Under the pieces are notes generated by a model. It was not told where the DNA came from. It did no database searches and saw only the letters and a program-made list of their open reading frames with translations. Of a stretch of DNA of 64,000 bases, positions 8,756-17,883 are shown piece by piece. Source of the DNA: Bacillota bacterium. Its GTDB lineage: Bacteria; Bacillota; Clostridia; Christensenellales; SZUA-584. Position 1 is the stretch's first letter; each line of letters starts with the position of its first letter. A program made the position numbers and the translations under genes. Where the stretch lies: NCBI GenBank assembly GCA_023397655.1, contig JAEWTW010000028.1, positions 79,548 through 143,547 of the forward strand. Direction: 5' to 3'.

Positions 8756-10534
8756 CTATTGATCATACTCCACATGCGGGATCACGATGCGCGCCAGCAC
8801 GCGCCGCTCCCCCGCCTGCGCGATGGACAGCTCGCCGTCCTCGCCGTAGAGTATCTTCAGCCGCCGGTTGACGTTGCGGATGCCGATGTATTCGCGGCTG
8901 TCGTCGCCGCCGTCGCCGCCGCCGTCCCAGTCGAGTAGCCTCGAGACCTTCCTTTTGTCCGTCTCCGACATATGCCCGTCGTTTTCCACCTCAATGACCA
9001 GCACATCTTCCTGTATGCGCGTGCGGATCACGATTTCACCGCGCTGCTGCAGCGCAATGCCGTGGTCGAACGCGTTCTCTACGATGGGCTGCAGTATCAG
9101 GCAGGGCACCAGCGCCTTCAGCGTTTCCGGCGCAATTTCCTTGCGTATCGTCAGCCGGTCGCCCAGCCGTTCCGATAATATATACAGGTACGCGTCCGCA
9201 TACACCAGCTCCTGCTTGACCGTATCCCGCGCCCGCCCGCCGCGCGCCATCGCGGCATCCAGCATCGTGGAAAGCGCCTCGATCATGCGGCACACCTTGG
9301 TGTCACCGAGCATGCGGGCCGACCACGATATCGCTTCCAAAGTGTTGTTGAGAAAGTGCGGGTTGATCTGGGAGCGCAGGGCGCTCACGCGCGCATCCTG
9401 CAGCGCCAGCTGTTCCTCGTTGTTGCGGTCGAATTGGTACTTGAGCTGCGCCGACATGCCGTTGAAGCGTTCCGTCAGATAGCGGAACTCCCGGCTGCCC
9501 GGCTGCGCCTCTACCGTGTATCCGCGTTCGCCCGACTCCATTCTTCCTGCTGCATGCACCAGCGCGTCCATCGGCCTTGCCACATAGTGGTAATAAGCCC
9601 ACAGCACCAGCATGAACAGCAGCACGCCGAACACCGCCATCAGCGGCAGCAGATTGACGAAATCAGGCAGTTCGTCCGTCACCAGCGCACTGTCCGACAC
9701 CACGCTTAAGCGCAGCTTATGCCCGGACAGCTTCGCGGATTCCCTTATTGTGTAAAGGCTGCTTTTGGCATCGAACCGGATGCCGTCCTCACCGTCCGTC
9801 CAGCCGCCTTCCTCACCTGTCACCACATACGTATTATCGTCGATGTCCACGGCAGCACGCTGCACCCATACGATACTTCGAATGCTCTCGTACAGCACGT
9901 CCTGATCGCACTCCATCACGATCACGGCATACGGCTGAAACCGGCTGTCCATGATGTTGCGCACCATGTACAGCCGGTTTCCTTCGTTCACAAAGCATAT
10001 CTGCGTACCCAGCTCGGGGTATATGTCAAGTACGCGGCTGTGAAAGCTGTTCTGATATTGTTTCAGGCTGTCGATTTCGCGCGAATCCGTGCGGTTGCTC
10101 ACATAGTAAATGGTATCCGGCTCGGCCGTAAAAAACAGCAGCGTGGCGTTGAAGCTGTCGTCGTAGCCATATTGCTGCAGCAAATATGAGGTCACGGTAC
10201 TGTACAGCGCCACGTGGTCATTGTCGTTCAGATACTGCCTGTAAGCGTCGCTGACGGCGTCATTGTACGAGCTCTCACGGGAAGCCGCCATCGCGCCGCT
10301 GATGTTATCCTGCGTCTGCTGAAAGGCGATGCTCACGCTGGTGGCAATGGTATCGCGCAGCCGTTCCTGCACGTTGTTGTTGAGCGTATAGCTGGAATAA
10401 AGCAGTATCGCCGTAATGGGAACCACCCAGCATATGGCCATGATGGCCACAAGACCCCATTTTAAAGAGAATCCGTGCTTGGGAGATTTGCGCAACTCGG
10501 CCGCACCTCCGGTAGAATGTGTTGTCGCTGTCAT
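8756..10534 (-). CDS. Sensor histidine kinase, YesM-like
   Basis: A 592-aa membrane kinase: helix at about 27-48, an extracellular sensor region of about 240 residues, a second helix at about 295-317, a HAMP-like linker, then the His_kinase domain with QINPHFLNNTLEAISW (phospho-His393). The ATPase domain shows an N box (QPIVENAFDHG) and a G box (YIGIRNVNRRL). This is the layout of YesM/LytS-type sensors that pair with YesN regulators. The gene sits between nagB and the binding-protein gene, so both signalling genes are embedded in the pathway they probably control. The signal is likely chitobiose or a related oligosaccharide, sensed directly or through the binding protein; this is inference. 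Confidence 0.93.
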   Translation of the reverse strand: MTATTHSTGGAAELRKSPKHGFSLKWGLVAIMAICWVVPITAILLYSSYTLNNNVQERLRDTIATSVSIAFQQTQDNISGAMAASRESSYNDAVSDAYRQYLNDNDHVALYSTVTSYLLQQYGYDDSFNATLLFFTAEPDTIYYVSNRTDSREIDSLKQYQNSFHSRVLDIYPELGTQICFVNEGNRLYMVRNIMDSRFQPYAVIVMECDQDVLYESIRSIVWVQRAAVDIDDNTYVVTGEEGGWTDGEDGIRFDAKSSLYTIRESAKLSGHKLRLSVVSDSALVTDELPDFVNLLPLMAVFGVLLFMLVLWAYYHYVARPMDALVHAAGRMESGERGYTVEAQPGSREFRYLTERFNGMSAQLKYQFDRNNEEQLALQDARVSALRSQINPHFLNNTLEAISWSARMLGDTKVCRMIEALSTMLDAAMARGGRARDTVKQELVYADAYLYILSERLGDRLTIRKEIAPETLKALVPCLILQPIVENAFDHGIALQQRGEIVIRTRIQEDVLVIEVENDGHMSETDKRKVSRLLDWDGGGDGGDDSREYIGIRNVNRRLKILYGEDGELSIAQAGERRVLARIVIPHVEYDQ

Positions 10535-10568
10535 TGCGATTATACCACCGCTGCAGGCCGCTTTTCAA

Positions 10569-11330
10569 TCACGCCGAAAACCCGGCGCTGAGCGGAGTGT
10601 CCAAAAAAGCGTCCGCTGCCTCGCGGTCTGCGATCACCGTCACGTCCTGATGCAGCTGCAGCACAGACGCCGGCACCTGCGGCGTTACATCGCCGGAGAA
10701 GGAACGGCGCAGTATATCCGCCTTGCTGCGACCCGATACGAGCAGCACGATGCTGCGCGCGCCCATGATGTTGCCGATGCCCATTGTGATGGCACGCCCC
10801 GGCACCTGCTGCGCGTTCCCGCCGAAGAACCTGGCGTTAGCCAGCCGCGTCCGCTCTGCGATGCTGACAACGTGCGTCTTGAGCGTGAACGCCGTTCCCG
10901 GTTCGTTAAAGCCGATGTGGCCGTTATGCCCGATTCCCAACAGCTGCAGGTCAATGCCGCCCCAGCCCACGATCTGTTCGTCGTACGCTGTGCAGGCTGC
11001 ATCCAGATCCGCCGCCAGTCCGTCGGGCAACCGTGTATTGTCAGGCCTGATGTTGATGTGGTTAAACAGCTCGCTTTGCATAAAATGCCGGTAACTCTGC
11101 GGGTGCTCAGGCCCGAGTCCCACATATTCGTCGAGGTTTACAGTACGGACGCGGGAAAAATCCGCTTCATCCGCACGACAGCGGCGCCTCATCTCCGCAT
11201 AAAGCGGCACCGGCGTGGAGCCGGTCGCCAGTCCCAGCACGCAGTCCGGCTTGCGCGCCACCAGTCCGCAGAATATATCAGCCGCCACGCGGCCCATCGT
11301 TTCCGTATTATCCACCACTCTGAAGTTCAT
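10569..11330 (-). CDS. nagB: Glucosamine-6-phosphate deaminase
   Basis: The 253-aa enzyme should convert glucosamine-6-phosphate to fructose-6-phosphate and ammonia. Typical NagB segments are present: LGLATGSTPVPLY (sugar-phosphate loop), TVNLDEYVGL with the catalytic Asp region, LLGIGHNGHIGFNEPG, and the late ITMGIGNIMGA. Length fits the family. The start lies three bases after the nagA stop, so the two are co-translated. It closes the amino-sugar branch of the operon. Confidence 0.96.
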   Translation of the reverse strand: MNFRVVDNTETMGRVAADIFCGLVARKPDCVLGLATGSTPVPLYAEMRRRCRADEADFSRVRTVNLDEYVGLGPEHPQSYRHFMQSELFNHINIRPDNTRLPDGLAADLDAACTAYDEQIVGWGGIDLQLLGIGHNGHIGFNEPGTAFTLKTHVVSIAERTRLANARFFGGNAQQVPGRAITMGIGNIMGARSIVLLVSGRSKADILRRSFSGDVTPQVPASVLQLHQDVTVIADREAADAFLDTPLSAGFSA

Positions 11331-11333
11331 CTG

Positions 11334-12464
11334 TTATGCCCTTTCAACACGTTGTCCCGCAATGTATACATCCCTTATATCCCAGTGACTGCCCAGTGTG
11401 ACAAAGTCCGCGCGCTTGCCAACTGCAATCACACCGATGTCGTCCGCGCCGATTACGCGCGCTGGGTTGGCTGTCGCGCAGCGCAGCGCATCCTCCGCCG
11501 GTATGCCCATACCGATTACGCACTTCACACAGCTCATCAGCGTCGCAACGGAACCCGCAATGGTACCGTCCGCCAGCGTCGCGCGCCCGTCCTTTACCGT
11601 TACCGGCAGACCGCCCAGCGAATAGGGGCCGCCTTCCGGAAGACCGGTCGCCGACATGGCGTCACTGATCAGGCAAATGCGCTCCGCACCGAACAGCTTG
11701 AACGCCGCGCGCACTGCACTGGGATGCACGTGGATGCCGTCGCCAATCAGCTCTGCCGTTACGCCCGGCCGCTCCGATGCTGCGCCGATAACACCCGGTT
11801 CGCGATGCAGCAGCGGCGGCATGGCGTTGAACAGATGCGTCACATGCGTGATGCCCGCATCAAAGCCCGCCGAAGCCTCGTCATAGTTCGCGTTGGTGTG
11901 CGCCGCCGCACAAACGATGCCCATATCGCGCACCGCGTTGATATAATCCGGCGCGCCCTGCAGCTCAGGTGCAACGCACGCGATGCGTATCAGCCCGTCC
12001 GCCATGCTTTGCAGACGCTTCAGCATGGCCTTATCCGGCTGCCTTAAGTAATGGGGGTCATGCGCGCCCTTCTTGGATTCATTGAAGAAAGGTCCCTCCA
12101 TCGTGATGCCGTGCAAACTCGCGCAGCCTGCGGGCGCTTCCTGCTTCAATTTCACAGCATTGCTGAAAGCCTTGCTCAGCGCCTCCTCAGGCAACGTGAG
12201 CGACGCTGCGCTGAAGCTGGTGGTACCTACCTGTGCCAGATACCGCGCCATTGTTGTCAATCCGTCATAATCGCCGTCCATGAAATCCGCGCCGCTGTTG
12301 CCATGCAGGTGGATGTCCACCAGACCGGGAATCAGCACATCACAGCCGCCCGGCGCATCGCCTTCGCGTCCTGTTATCTCCGCAAAGCGCCCGTCCTCTA
12401 TGCGTATGTCGCCGTAATGGAAACGAAAATCTGCTCCGTAATAGCGCACGTTGGATATCAGCAT
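11334..12464 (-). CDS. nagA: N-acetylglucosamine-6-phosphate deacetylase
   Basis: A 376-aa amidohydrolase that removes acetate from GlcNAc-6-P. Metal and substrate motifs are visible: VDIHLHGNSGADFMDG near the N-terminus, GITMEGPFFN, AAHTNANYDE, HLFNAMPPL and the catalytic-Asp segment ISDAMSATGLPEGG. The ATG follows AAGGAGGAG and overlaps the end of the kinase gene by seven bases, which implies translational coupling. Standard family length, no anomaly seen. Confidence 0.96.
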   Translation of the reverse strand: MLISNVRYYGADFRFHYGDIRIEDGRFAEITGREGDAPGGCDVLIPGLVDIHLHGNSGADFMDGDYDGLTTMARYLAQVGTTSFSAASLTLPEEALSKAFSNAVKLKQEAPAGCASLHGITMEGPFFNESKKGAHDPHYLRQPDKAMLKRLQSMADGLIRIACVAPELQGAPDYINAVRDMGIVCAAAHTNANYDEASAGFDAGITHVTHLFNAMPPLLHREPGVIGAASERPGVTAELIGDGIHVHPSAVRAAFKLFGAERICLISDAMSATGLPEGGPYSLGGLPVTVKDGRATLADGTIAGSVATLMSCVKCVIGMGIPAEDALRCATANPARVIGADDIGVIAVGKRADFVTLGSHWDIRDVYIAGQRVERA

Positions 12465-13819
12465 ACGCTCTCCTCCTTCACCAGCGGCAGCGAAGCCGCC
12501 GTCATCGACTGCCCCACGCGCCGGAAGGTATCGTCGGGCAGTATCAGCTCGATCTTCACGTCGGGATATTCCTGATGCAGCACACGTTTGGCTGTCATCA
12601 TGATGGTCTCGCCGCCCGCGTCGCTCATCACGCGCCCCAGCAGCAGCACGCTCTTCATGCCGTATATATCGTGGTAGAAGGGCAGTGTGTGCCCGAGGTA
12701 GCAGCCGATGTCCGAGAATATGCGCAGCGCCGTCTCGTCATAGCGGATTGCCGCGCTCTGCACCGCTTTCAGTTTATCAGCGGGCGAGCCGTCCGGCAGC
12801 GGGAAGTTCGCATAACCTGCCAGTTTGATTATAGCATCCTGTGAGAAATAGGACACACCGCAGCCCGTGTCTGCCGACCACTCATCGCGCATCGCTCCGG
12901 GGTTCAGGTCCACCGGCACAAAGGCCAGCTCGTTCAGCCATCCGGTGATGCGCCCATCCGAGTCCACGTAACCCGCTGCTTCGCTGGTGCCCATCGCGAT
13001 GCCCAGCAGCGCGTTGCGCCCGAAGTATGTCGAACCCGCCAGCGCCGTCACGTCGCCGTCGTTGCACACCGCCACGGGCACATCGCCGATCTCCTTGGCA
13101 GCACGGACATAGATGTCCCGCACGTACTTGTCAAAATCGTCACGCGGTATCGCCCGAAACAGCGACGCCACCGCGGTATGGTCGTTGATGAATATACCCG
13201 CCGATGAGATGCCGATGCCGTCCACGCGCGGCATGTGCGACGCCGCTTTCTTCAGCGCGCTCACAATGCCATCGAAATGGTATGCCGGGTCAGCGTTGGT
13301 CTTGGGATACCAAATTACCTCTTCCGAATACACCGTCTTACCGTCGATCACCGCCGACACTTTACGATCGCTGCCGCCCGCGTCGAAGCCAATACGGCAG
13401 CCGTTCAGCTGCTTGCCCACGCTGCGCGGGTTCTCCCGCGATTCTGGTTTTTCTTCGTAGCACCGGTGCTCAACCTCGAAGGCCCGCTGGTAGACGCCGC
13501 CCATGAAATCGGCATCAAAGGCGCGGATACCGCCCGGTTGGTACGCGTCCGCGATATGACGGTACACCACATCAGGGCCGCACACGATGAGCTTATAGCC
13601 GCCCTTCTGCCACAGCAGTGTTTTGGCCATGCGCTCCGCAAAGTGGCAATCCGCTTCGCTGTCCGAGCGCAACTTGAACTCCATGACGGACAGTCCGTCC
13701 CCGCGCTCCGCTCCGATGTACACCGGGATCAGCGCGTTCTTCTCGTAGGCCCTTTTCACCGCCGCAACAGGCATAAAATCCGGTTCATAATAGGGTCTGT
13801 TTTTAATGGATGGCTTCAT
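12458..13819 (-). CDS. ROK-like sugar kinase of atypical build, candidate GlcNAc kinase
   Basis: A 453-aa ASKHA-fold protein. After about 140 N-terminal residues of unclear role comes a phosphate-binding loop (IGFDAGGSDRKVSAVIDG), followed by VDGIGISSAGIF, VAVCNDGDVTALAG and a glycine-rich GIAMGTSEAAGYV, as in ROK kinases. The usual ROK zinc cluster is not obvious; only DTGCGVSYFS lies in that area. Its place between the mutase and nagA suggests that it phosphorylates the free GlcNAc released by the phosphorylase to GlcNAc-6-P. A sensor or regulatory role is possible, because the N-terminal extension and altered motifs set it apart from NagK. AAGGTGG precedes the ATG. Confidence 0.72.
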   Translation of the reverse strand: MKPSIKNRPYYEPDFMPVAAVKRAYEKNALIPVYIGAERGDGLSVMEFKLRSDSEADCHFAERMAKTLLWQKGGYKLIVCGPDVVYRHIADAYQPGGIRAFDADFMGGVYQRAFEVEHRCYEEKPESRENPRSVGKQLNGCRIGFDAGGSDRKVSAVIDGKTVYSEEVIWYPKTNADPAYHFDGIVSALKKAASHMPRVDGIGISSAGIFINDHTAVASLFRAIPRDDFDKYVRDIYVRAAKEIGDVPVAVCNDGDVTALAGSTYFGRNALLGIAMGTSEAAGYVDSDGRITGWLNELAFVPVDLNPGAMRDEWSADTGCGVSYFSQDAIIKLAGYANFPLPDGSPADKLKAVQSAAIRYDETALRIFSDIGCYLGHTLPFYHDIYGMKSVLLLGRVMSDAGGETIMMTAKRVLHQEYPDVKIELILPDDTFRRVGQSMTAASLPLVKEESVC

Positions 13820-13831
13820 TGACGTCCACCT

Positions 13832-15244
13832 TTACAGTTTCAAAAATTCCTTCCAGATATCGATGCACAGGACGGCGTCCGCCTCTTCCGGCATCTCCGC
13901 GCACATGCGCAGCAGCGGCTCCGTACCGGAGAACCGGCAGATCACCCAGCCGCCGTTCTTAAAATACAGCTTGCAACCGTCCTCGTACGATACGCGCTCG
14001 GTTTCAAACGGAAATGCAGGCAGCTCCTTATCCACAAACAGCCGGTCCATCAGCTGCTGCTTTTTGACCTGGGTCATTGTGAAATCGGCATCCGCGATAT
14101 ACAGCGTACCGAAGCGCTCTTCGATGTCACGGTATATGGCTGAGAGCGTTTTGCCCGTGCGGGCCACCATCTCCACCAGCAGCGCCGCCGCATAGATGCC
14201 GTCCTTGCCGGGGATGTGCCCCCGCACGGTCAGGCCGCCCGACGATTCGCCGCCGATCAACGCATCCGTTTCCTGCATCTTGGCGGATATGTGCTTGAAG
14301 CCCACAGGCACCTCGTAGCACCGCTCGCCAAGGCCCGCTGCCACACGGTCCAGCAGATGCGTGGTGGAGTTGTTCCGTACCGCCGCGCCCTTCCAGCCAC
14401 GAAAGGTGTGCAGATAGTAATACAGCAGCACCAGCAGCTTGTTGGGATGCAAGAACGTTCCGGTATCGTCGATGATGCCGATGCGGTCCGCGTCGCCGTC
14501 CGTCGCAATGCCAAGGTCGCAACGGTTTTCCACCACGAATGTGGACAGCGCCCCCAGCGTATGCAGGCTGGGCGATGGCAGCCGTCCGCCGAACAGCGTG
14601 TCATGCCGCTCGTGGATCACCTCTACCTCGCAGCGCGCCGTCAGCAGTATCGTCTGCAGGCTGGTGCGACTCACACCGTACATCGGGTCCAGAGCGATCT
14701 TGAGGTGTGCGTTCTTGATGGCCTCCACATCCGCCAACGCCAGTATACTATCAATGTATTCATTAAACGGATTTATCTTCTTGATGCTCCCATTTGCCAT
14801 TGCTTCGGCATACGGAACAACCGGGATATCCGTGCCTTCAATCGCCGCAATGTGGCGCTCAATCTCCAGCGTGACGTCCTCGGCGGCGTCGCGTCCGCCC
14901 TCTGTGAACACCTTGATGCCGTTGTATATCGCCGGGTTGTGGCTCGCCGTCACCGCAATGCCGTATGGCAGGCCGTATTGGCGCACGGTGAACATGATGA
15001 GCGGTGTGGGCGCTTCGCGGTCCAGCAGCAGGCAGGGCACGTTCAGCCCCGCGCATACCTCCGCGAACCACTGCGCCGCCGGTTTGGACAGAAACCGCCT
15101 GTCATACCCGATGCAAAGACCCTTGTCCGCCACACCCTGCTCCTTCATCATATGACACAGAGCCGCACACAGCAGCTGCACGTTATCCTTGGTGAATTCC
15201 TCTCCGATGACGGCACGCCACCCGCCCGTTCCAAACTTGATCAT
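13832..15244 (-). CDS. Phosphohexomutase, probable GlcNAc-1-P mutase
   Basis: A 470-aa member of the phosphoglucomutase/phosphomannomutase superfamily. It has FGTGGWRAVIGEEF at the N-terminus, the phosphoserine loop AVTASHNPAIYNGIK, the metal loop TDGDADRIGIID, the sugar loop GGESSGG and a C-terminal phosphate loop RFSGTEPLLR. The ATG overlaps the stop of the phosphorylase gene in ATGA, so the two are translationally coupled; an upstream in-frame start at 15277 would need a long overlap. Given the coupling, the substrate is probably GlcNAc-1-P, giving GlcNAc-6-P for NagA. Glucose-1-P or GlcN-1-P cannot be excluded from sequence. Confidence 0.9.
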   Translation of the reverse strand: MIKFGTGGWRAVIGEEFTKDNVQLLCAALCHMMKEQGVADKGLCIGYDRRFLSKPAAQWFAEVCAGLNVPCLLLDREAPTPLIMFTVRQYGLPYGIAVTASHNPAIYNGIKVFTEGGRDAAEDVTLEIERHIAAIEGTDIPVVPYAEAMANGSIKKINPFNEYIDSILALADVEAIKNAHLKIALDPMYGVSRTSLQTILLTARCEVEVIHERHDTLFGGRLPSPSLHTLGALSTFVVENRCDLGIATDGDADRIGIIDDTGTFLHPNKLLVLLYYYLHTFRGWKGAAVRNNSTTHLLDRVAAGLGERCYEVPVGFKHISAKMQETDALIGGESSGGLTVRGHIPGKDGIYAAALLVEMVARTGKTLSAIYRDIEERFGTLYIADADFTMTQVKKQQLMDRLFVDKELPAFPFETERVSYEDGCKLYFKNGGWVICRFSGTEPLLRMCAEMPEEADAVLCIDIWKEFLKL

Positions 15245-17640
15245 ACCGTCCCCCCCATCTCGACCACCGCGCGGCACACTTCGCCCGCAGGCAGAACTGG
15301 CAGCTTTGAAACGACCTGACCATCCGCCACTATTCGCTTCACGCCCCTTTGTACTCCCTGCGAATTCTTCACCCTGATCTCATAACGCGCGCCGCGCCAT
15401 TGCCGCACGATGCTGAATTCCTTCCAGTCCGCCGGCACACAGGGGTCTATCGTCAGCCCGTCAAAGCCGGATCGGATGCCCAGCATGTAATGCGTCGTCG
15501 AGAAGTACGCCCAACCCGCGCTGCCCGTCATGAACGGGTGCCGCGCACGCCCGAACGCCGTATGCGATGTACCCATCACAAACTGGCAGTAGCTGTACGG
15601 CTCGGACTGGCGCACCTCGATCTTATCATTCTGATAATACGGACAGAGCGCATCGTAAAACTTCATTGCGTCTGCACCATTGCCCAGCATACACTGGGCC
15701 GCCCACGCCCACGGGTTGGGGTGTGAGAATATCGCGCCGTTCTCCTTCACACCGGGGTACACACGCGTCACAAAGCCGATGCCGTCGTCCCTTTTGATAT
15801 ACGGCGGCGCGTTGAGTATCAGCCCGTAGGGGGTGTAAAGATACTTTTCGATAGCCTCCATCGCCTTGCGCCCGCGCTCGTCTGTGGCGACGCCCGACAG
15901 CACCGCCCAAGCGTTGCTCTCCAGATGCACACGGCCTTCTTCATCGGTATGCGTGCCGATCCTACGTCCGTCCGCCGTGATACCACGGATATACCACTCG
16001 CCATCCCACAACACGTCCTCGCAAGTCTTACGCACCTGCTCGGCCATCACCGTGTAACGCTGCGCATCCTCGCCGCGCCCCAGATGCTGTGCCAGCTCGA
16101 TGAACTGCACAATTGCCCAGTGATGCAGGAAGGATACCATGGCGCTCTCGCCGCCGCCCAGGTTCAGGCAGTCGTTCCAGTCGGCGCGCAGCCCTTTACA
16201 GATGCCGTTTGCGCCCACCTCCCGCGCAGAGAAGTCCAATATGCGCATCATATGCTCATAGACCGTGCCCTCACCGCCGTCGGCATACGTCACGACCTCG
16301 TTCGCAAAGGCCCTCTCGCCTGTCTCCTTGATGTAGTTAACAATCGCCCCGACCAGCCACAACGCATCGTCCGCGCAGGCGTCGTCAATGCCGTGCACGA
16401 TGTCATCGCGGCTTGGCGTGGGGATGACGGTGGGCGATTTGAATTCCTGTTTTTTGGGGCGGTTTTCGAACCACACCGGCTCAAACAGGTGCAGTCCATA
16501 TCCCTGCGTAGTCAGCGCGCGCAGCAGCTCCACGATGCGTTGGCGGCACTTGCCGGGGTTGGAGTGCGGTATGCTCATCGCGTCCTGCGCGGTGTCGCGG
16601 TACCCAAGGCCGGTACGCCCGCCCACCTCGATGAACGACGAGAAGCGCGAGAACATCACGTTGATCTCGCTCTGGTACAGCGTCCACTGATTGGTCAGCG
16701 CATTGAGCCCGTCGCTGGGGGTACTGATCTGCAGCCGCGCACATTTGTCGTCCCAGAAACGCCGCAGCCGGATGAACTCGTCGTCTACCGCCGCCGCGTT
16801 GCCGTACTTCTCGCGCATCTTCTTGCCATTGTCTACGCTGCCCTCGCCCAGCAGATAGATCAGCCGAACTTCCTCACCAGGCTGAAGTACCAGCTTCTTT
16901 TGCAGGCAGCCACAGTGGTTGCCGCCCTTCTCGAAGCTGCTGCCGCACTCGCCACGCTCCACGGCAAGCGGATTTCTTTCCGTGCGGTATGGCCCAATGA
17001 AAGCATCGCGCAGGCAGTCGAATCCGTCCGACTCAAAGCTGGCGGTGAAGAACTGATAACTGTCCTCTTCGTAGTGCAGCTCGTGCTCAATGACACCGTC
17101 CGCATAACTCGAGCCCGCCGCGTACAGGCTCATCTGGAAGTTTCGGTTATCCATGTCGATGTGGTGGAATGAGAATTCCACGTAGGAATAGACGCTTATT
17201 GTGCGGGGCTTATCTCCCGCGTTGCGCAGGCGTACATCCCATATCTCTACCGGGTCGTCCTGCGCCACGAACAGCGTCTGCTCCGCCTGTATATCACTGT
17301 AATCACATTGGTATCTGGAATAGGAAAAGCCATGGCGGCAGGTATAGCGCGCCTCATCCAGCGGCTTGCCCACCGGCTGCCAGGACACGCTCCAATAGTC
17401 GCCCGTTTCGTCGTCCCGCAGATACACATAATGGCCGGGTCCGTCCATGGGGACTCCGTTGGGCCGAAAGCGCGTGATGCGGTGATACTCTGGCGAGCCA
17501 CAGAAAACATAGCCACCCGCCGTGTGATTGAAAACGCCGCACATATCCTTGGTGCCGATGTAATTCGTCCATGAAACGGGAAGGTCAACGCGTTCGATGA
17601 CATATTCCCGGCTTGCCTCGTCAAAGCTGCCATAGCGCAT
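15241..17640 (-). CDS. chbP: GH94 N,N'-diacetylchitobiose phosphorylase
   Basis: A 799-aa GH94 protein that should cleave (GlcNAc)2 with phosphate to GlcNAc-1-P and GlcNAc in the cytoplasm. The N-terminal MRYGSFDEASREYVI, WTNYIGT, SPEYHRITRFRPNG and HYVYLRDDETGDYWS segments, the middle SFIEVGGRTGLGYRDTAQDA, and CKGLRADWNDCLNLGGGES (general acid Asp near 490) read like remembered Vibrio ChbP throughout rather than cellobiose phosphorylase. The C-terminal region (GVKENGAIFSHPNPWAWA, EPYSYCQFVMG) also fits. The start has GAGGTG eight bases ahead; an upstream in-frame ATG at 17697 lacks an SD. It is the first gene of the operon and lacks a signal peptide, matching an intracellular phosphorolytic enzyme fed by the ABC importer. 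Confidence 0.92.
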   Translation of the reverse strand: MRYGSFDEASREYVIERVDLPVSWTNYIGTKDMCGVFNHTAGGYVFCGSPEYHRITRFRPNGVPMDGPGHYVYLRDDETGDYWSVSWQPVGKPLDEARYTCRHGFSYSRYQCDYSDIQAEQTLFVAQDDPVEIWDVRLRNAGDKPRTISVYSYVEFSFHHIDMDNRNFQMSLYAAGSSYADGVIEHELHYEEDSYQFFTASFESDGFDCLRDAFIGPYRTERNPLAVERGECGSSFEKGGNHCGCLQKKLVLQPGEEVRLIYLLGEGSVDNGKKMREKYGNAAAVDDEFIRLRRFWDDKCARLQISTPSDGLNALTNQWTLYQSEINVMFSRFSSFIEVGGRTGLGYRDTAQDAMSIPHSNPGKCRQRIVELLRALTTQGYGLHLFEPVWFENRPKKQEFKSPTVIPTPSRDDIVHGIDDACADDALWLVGAIVNYIKETGERAFANEVVTYADGGEGTVYEHMMRILDFSAREVGANGICKGLRADWNDCLNLGGGESAMVSFLHHWAIVQFIELAQHLGRGEDAQRYTVMAEQVRKTCEDVLWDGEWYIRGITADGRRIGTHTDEEGRVHLESNAWAVLSGVATDERGRKAMEAIEKYLYTPYGLILNAPPYIKRDDGIGFVTRVYPGVKENGAIFSHPNPWAWAAQCMLGNGADAMKFYDALCPYYQNDKIEVRQSEPYSYCQFVMGTSHTAFGRARHPFMTGSAGWAYFSTTHYMLGIRSGFDGLTIDPCVPADWKEFSIVRQWRGARYEIRVKNSQGVQRGVKRIVADGQVVSKLPVLPAGEVCRAVVEMGGTV

Positions 17641-17670
17641 GATAAAACACCTCATCGTATATTCACTCTG

Positions 17671-17739
17671 ATTATAAAGCATGCGCGCGAAATGCATAAT
17701 GGATGTGAATGCACATTATTGCCTGTGGTTGCGTTTGTT
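17671..17739 (-). promoter_or_regulatory. Candidate regulated promoter of the chitobiose operon
   Basis: The minus strand has TATAAT at 17671-17676, about 30 bases before the phosphorylase start codon, with no convincing -35. The element at 17708-17739 (core GCAACCACAGGC preceded by AACAAAC) is repeated at 8709-8743 upstream of the binding-protein gene. The element lies about 18 bases further from the -10 here than there, roughly two helical turns less a few bases. Confidence 0.55.
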
Positions 17740-17801
17740 CCGAATGCTTAACCTGTTGACTGCCCGGAGGTTTTTTGGCACTGCGAACCGTCTTTCGACA
17801 C

Positions 17802-17830
17802 AAAAAAGGCATGGAGCGTTCCCCATGCCT
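17802..17830 (-). terminator. Rho-independent terminator of the cobW transcript
   Basis: On the minus strand AGGCATGG and CCATGCCT form an 8-bp stem with a 7-base loop, followed by six T residues. It lies about 55 bases after the CobW-family gene and before the chitobiose promoter, so it separates the two transcription units. Confidence 0.85.
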
Positions 17831-17883
17831 AAGAGCTTTTAAAATTGTCAGCAAACCTGAACGCAAGCTTTCAGCGCTTACGC

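Noticed and set aside
10416..12047. A 543-codon open frame on the plus strand opposite nagB and nagA
   Set aside because: It is a mirror of well-supported genes on the other strand in GC-rich DNA, is rich in His and Arg and has no SD or motif.
15925..17172. A 415-codon plus-strand frame opposite the GH94 gene
   Set aside because: The minus-strand protein matches GH94 from end to end; the opposite frame is compositional.
15241..17640. Cellobiose phosphorylase as the GH94 identity
   Set aside because: The sequence landmarks follow ChbP closely and every neighbour handles GlcNAc derivatives, which cellobiose use would not need.
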